From: GCA-2687515 sp963582805
GTDB taxonomy: Bacteria; Pseudomonadota; Alphaproteobacteria; Rhodospirillales; UBA2165
Assembly: GCA_963582805.1 (NCBI GenBank)
Contig: CAUZTZ010000017.1
Location: forward strand, 1 to 25,032
Reading direction: 5' to 3'
DNA: 25,032 nucleotides
In this document: positions 22,782 through 25,032 of the stretch, one piece after another
Numbering within the stretch: position 1 is the first letter of the stretch
How the letters are laid out: every line of letters starts with the position of its first letter
Position numbers and translations under genes: made by a program
Notes under the pieces: generated by a model
Seen by the model: only the letters and a program-made list of their open reading frames with translations
The model's database searches: none
What the model was told of the DNA's origin: nothing

Positions 22782-24092
22782 TTATTCGGCGGCCTCCGGC
22801 ATAGGCGGTTTGAGGGCCGCGCCGTCCAGCCTTGCATCGTAGGCGTCCAGCCATTCTTCGCCGTCCGGTGCAACGAACTGGCCGCCGCGCACATCCCGGT
22901 AAACGGTGGGATCGGTGGCGCTTTTGGGCAGAGTGCCGTCCTTCAAATAGTCCTGCACGGCGCGAAGGATATGGCGCCTGGTTTGGGTGATCATAATGTC
23001 GGACGGGGACAGGCGTTCCATCGTGCGATCAACAATGTCGCCCATGCTTTCCGACATGGCCTGATCCTGCAAATTGATGCCGGTGATGCCGGAATAGCTC
23101 TTGGTGCGCTGCACCTCGCGGTCGATATTGTAGTCGTTTACCTTATTGTCGGCGAGCCGCCAGCGCCCATTCCAGTCGGTTGTGTTGGGCAGGAAGTTCC
23201 AATCGCCGCCGCCGACCACTTCTTTCCGCCCATCCGTTTTGCCCGGCAGTTCCGCCTTATTGTGCATCCAATAGACCATCATGGTGTTTTCATCATCGAT
23301 GGGCACATAGGCGCGGGCCAGGATATTGTTATCCAACGGGCAGATCGGCGGCATGGTCCAGAACGGCCACAGATAGGGCCCAAACCGCCAATAGGTGTTG
23401 CCCTCGTCGGCCGGGCGGTAGGCGGCGTAGGAGGTGCCGTAGTCGGTTTCCGCGAACTTATATTCGGGCGCCCGATTGGACAATACATATTGGTTGATGC
23501 TTTCCTTGGCGTAGACATCGGCGCCCACCTTGCCCATGTGCAGAACGCCCAGATGGGACGTATCCAATTCGCCCTCGGCGCCCTGCAGCCAATTGCATTC
23601 GCGGACGATAAACAGAATCTCCACATCGTCTTCGGGGCACAATGTGGCTTCGATCTCGGGCAGGCCGGGCACGTTTTCCTGGGTCCCCATATAGACCCAG
23701 ACGACGCCATTGCGCTCCTCGGCCTTGTAGGCCTTGGCTTTGACTTTTTGTTTGAAATCCTGATGCGGGGGCACGTTGGCCTGTTCCAGGCAATTGCCGT
23801 CGACGTCGAATTTCCAGCCGTGATAGACGCAGCGGATGCCGTCTTCTTCGTTGCGGCCGAAAAATAACGAGGCGCAGCGGTGCGGGCAGCGATGATCCAG
23901 GACGCCGACGCGGCCAGAGGAATCCCGGAAAGCAATCAGTTTCTCGGACATCAGCATGAAGCGCACCGGATCGCCATCGGCAACCAGCTCTTCGGATTTC
24001 AACGCCGGGTGCCAGTAATGGCGGGCCAGCTCGCCGAGCGGCGTTCCGGGTCCGGTCTGGGTCAGGATGTCATTTTCGGCCTGTGTGGTCAT
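22782..24092 (-). CDS. Rieske 2Fe-2S oxygenase alpha subunit (phthalate dioxygenase type), copy 1
   Basis: This is the first of two tandem Rieske oxygenases (436 aa). ATG 24092 is preceded by GGAAG at 6 bases and gives the family-typical N-terminus with ILTQTGPGTPLGELARHYW. Rieske ligands are Cys69, His71, Cys88 and His91. The catalytic iron site is Asp177-x2-His180-x4-His185 in ELDTSHLGVLHMG, with the probable third ligand Asp343 in LQDQAMSESMG. By hand alignment about 100 of the first 130 residues match the second copy. A 59-base stretch in the Rieske region is identical at the DNA level, suggesting recent duplication or gene conversion. Relatives hydroxylate phthalate or O-demethylate lignin-derived aryl acids using electrons from a separate reductase. 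The operon continues with the second Rieske gene and a TauD-like oxygenase. The substrate is unknown. Confidence 0.94.
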   Translation of the reverse strand: MTTQAENDILTQTGPGTPLGELARHYWHPALKSEELVADGDPVRFMLMSEKLIAFRDSSGRVGVLDHRCPHRCASLFFGRNEEDGIRCVYHGWKFDVDGNCLEQANVPPHQDFKQKVKAKAYKAEERNGVVWVYMGTQENVPGLPEIEATLCPEDDVEILFIVRECNWLQGAEGELDTSHLGVLHMGKVGADVYAKESINQYVLSNRAPEYKFAETDYGTSYAAYRPADEGNTYWRFGPYLWPFWTMPPICPLDNNILARAYVPIDDENTMMVYWMHNKAELPGKTDGRKEVVGGGDWNFLPNTTDWNGRWRLADNKVNDYNIDREVQRTKSYSGITGINLQDQAMSESMGDIVDRTMERLSPSDIMITQTRRHILRAVQDYLKDGTLPKSATDPTVYRDVRGGQFVAPDGEEWLDAYDARLDGAALKPPMPEAAE

Positions 24093-24249
24093 GGTGGTCT
24101 TCCATCTGTCAAATTCGATGACTGGATCAATATTCGCGGCTATGTTCCTACAAATCCGCAACCCTGGTCAATACCATATAGACCCATTTTCAGAGCCGCC
24201 CTAATCGCTTATGCTGATTGTTCTGGGTCATCATAGTTCAGGAGCCGGG

Positions 24250-24813
24250 ATGCGGACGTTCAAGGTTGTTTTCATTATCGGGTTGCTGTTGGCGCTGCCG
24301 CGGGGCGCCGCAATGGCGCAAACCGCCGACGATTTTCAGCCTTTCCTCGGCGATTTTACCGGCCAGGTGGTGTTTGCCGGCCCGGCTGGATTTGCCAAGC
24401 GCGATCTGGAAGTCTCGATCCGGCGCGAGCGCGGCGGTTTTTCGCTGAAATGGACGACGATTTCACAAAAATCCAGCGGCAAGCTGAAACGAGCCGAACA
24501 TTTTGTCGCCTTCGCGCCCGCCAAACGGCCAGGGTTTTACGCCGCCACCGACCGCATCACCCGGCTCGGCGCCCGCGTACCCATCGATCCGCTGGCCGGC
24601 GATCCGCAAGTCTGGGCCAAAATCTCGGGGACCACCATGACCGTCTATGCGGTGCTGATCACCGATGACGGCAAGCACGAGGTGCAGACTTACGAGCGCA
24701 CCCTGGTGCCCGGCGGCATGGAATTGAAATTCAACCGGGTGCGCGACGGCAAGCCCTTGAAAGCCATCTCGGCCAAGCTGCAAAGCAAGGAACAGGGCAT
24801 CAATCTGCGCTGA
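24250..24813 (+). CDS. Exported protein of unknown function
   Basis: This is a small protein (187 aa) with a clear signal peptide: a basic start MRTFK, hydrophobic VVFIIGLLLALP and likely cleavage after GAAMA before QTADDF. ATG 24250 is preceded by AGGAG at 5 bases; an upstream ATG at 24211 would bury the signal peptide. The mature part is predicted beta-rich, with short alternating strands (LEVSIRRERGGFSLKWTTIS, TMTVYAVLITDDGKHEVQTYERTLV), and no cysteines or known catalytic motif. It resembles a lipocalin-like or other small periplasmic beta protein, but I do not recognise the family. It is divergent from the Rieske operon (157 bases) and converges with the unknown gene at the window end (7 bases apart). 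No strong promoter was found in the divergent gap. Confidence 0.75.
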   Translation: MRTFKVVFIIGLLLALPRGAAMAQTADDFQPFLGDFTGQVVFAGPAGFAKRDLEVSIRRERGGFSLKWTTISQKSSGKLKRAEHFVAFAPAKRPGFYAATDRITRLGARVPIDPLAGDPQVWAKISGTTMTVYAVLITDDGKHEVQTYERTLVPGGMELKFNRVRDGKPLKAISAKLQSKEQGINLR

Positions 24814-24820
24814 CGCGGGT

Positions 24821-25032
24821 TCACGATGCTAATTTCGCCTTGAAATTCGCCCAGTCCGCCTTCAGGTGGGCGATGGCGATGAACGGCAATGCGATCGCCA
24901 GATCCCAAAGAGCGTCCCAGCCGCCGCGTAGTACCACCGGCACCATGATCCAGGGCGCGGCGGTTATGATTTGCACATGCTCGTCGGCATGGATTTGATC
25001 GCGGTGCGCCAGCACCCGGTCGATCAATTTCG
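24821..25032 (-). CDS. Unknown protein, C-terminal part only
   Basis: An open frame on the minus strand runs to the right window edge, so only the last 69 or so codons are visible and the start lies outside. The sequence has two moderately hydrophobic stretches, IITAAPWIMVPVVL and LWDLAIALPFIAIAHL, that could be membrane segments, then a short basic C-terminus ending KAKLAS. I do not recognise the family. That it is a real gene is supported by the open frame to the edge, the tight convergent spacing with the exported-protein gene, and the absence of a better frame here. Confidence 0.5.
   Translation of the reverse strand, partial: KLIDRVLAHRDQIHADEHVQIITAAPWIMVPVVLRGGWDALWDLAIALPFIAIAHLKADWANFKAKLAS

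Noticed and set aside
22780..22854. ATG 22854 as the start of the second Rieske gene.
   Set aside because: It would overlap the first Rieske gene by 73 bases and add residues with no counterpart in the paralogue.
21661..23867. Long plus-strand frames (21661-22842 and 22971-23867) opposite the two Rieske genes, similar to each other.
   Set aside because: Their similarity simply mirrors the duplicated Rieske genes; no ribosome-binding sites or motifs.
1..25032. Search by eye for CRISPR arrays, tRNAs, transposases, attachment sites and phage genes.
   Set aside because: No regularly spaced repeats, cloverleaf-like segments or mobility-gene motifs were seen; most of the sequence is occupied by recognised genes.

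Overview
This window looks like a piece of an alphaproteobacterial chromosome, most probably from a Rhodospirillales-like, GC-rich, free-living lineage. The evidence is the gene content: a YbjN-domain protein upstream of proC, a DUF1491 protein after ilvE, a divergent RpoH-type sigma factor, a MarR/OmpR-type regulator/EnvZ-type kinase operon, and TAXI-type TRAP uptake. The taxonomic placement is inference from family knowledge. The first and last genes run off the window edges. No tRNA, rRNA, CRISPR array, insertion sequence or phage gene was seen. No gene-free stretch exceeds about 165 bases.

Bases 1-6865 are housekeeping and regulatory: a YbjN-domain protein (partial), proC, an inverted pair of 25-bp REP-like palindromes, a divergent sigma-32-family factor (minus), a TetR regulator (plus) whose promoter sits between two palindromes, and a minus-strand MarR - response regulator - histidine kinase operon. 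Divergent from that operon are ilvE and a DUF1491 protein. A cluster of TGTCA/TGACA half-sites over the ilvE -35 box is a plausible MarR operator.

Bases 6959-9471 hold two tandem, translationally coupled, exported metallo-beta-lactamase-fold proteins, the first of which has lost key metal-binding histidines. A convergent LOG-family nucleotide hydrolase follows.

Bases 9560-24092 form a dense catabolic neighbourhood. It holds an FAD aromatic hydroxylase, a luciferase-like flavin monooxygenase, a two-domain extradiol-type dioxygenase with a complete active site, an ACMSD-like amidohydrolase/decarboxylase, a TAXI-TRAP uptake system, an S41 processing protease, an alpha/beta hydrolase, a TauD-like Fe(II)/2-oxoglutarate oxygenase and a tandem pair of phthalate-dioxygenase-type Rieske oxygenases. 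The natural reading is uptake of an aromatic or related organic acid, O-demethylation or hydroxylation, meta-cleavage, hydrolysis and decarboxylation. The substrate cannot be read from sequence, and no reductase for the Rieske enzymes is present in the window.

Bases 24250-25032 hold a small exported protein of unknown function and the C-terminal end of a convergent unknown gene. I found no clearly new defence or mobile system. The best candidates for novelty are the Rieske-Rieske-TauD operon within the catabolic neighbourhood, the MBL-fold pair, and the TetR double operator.
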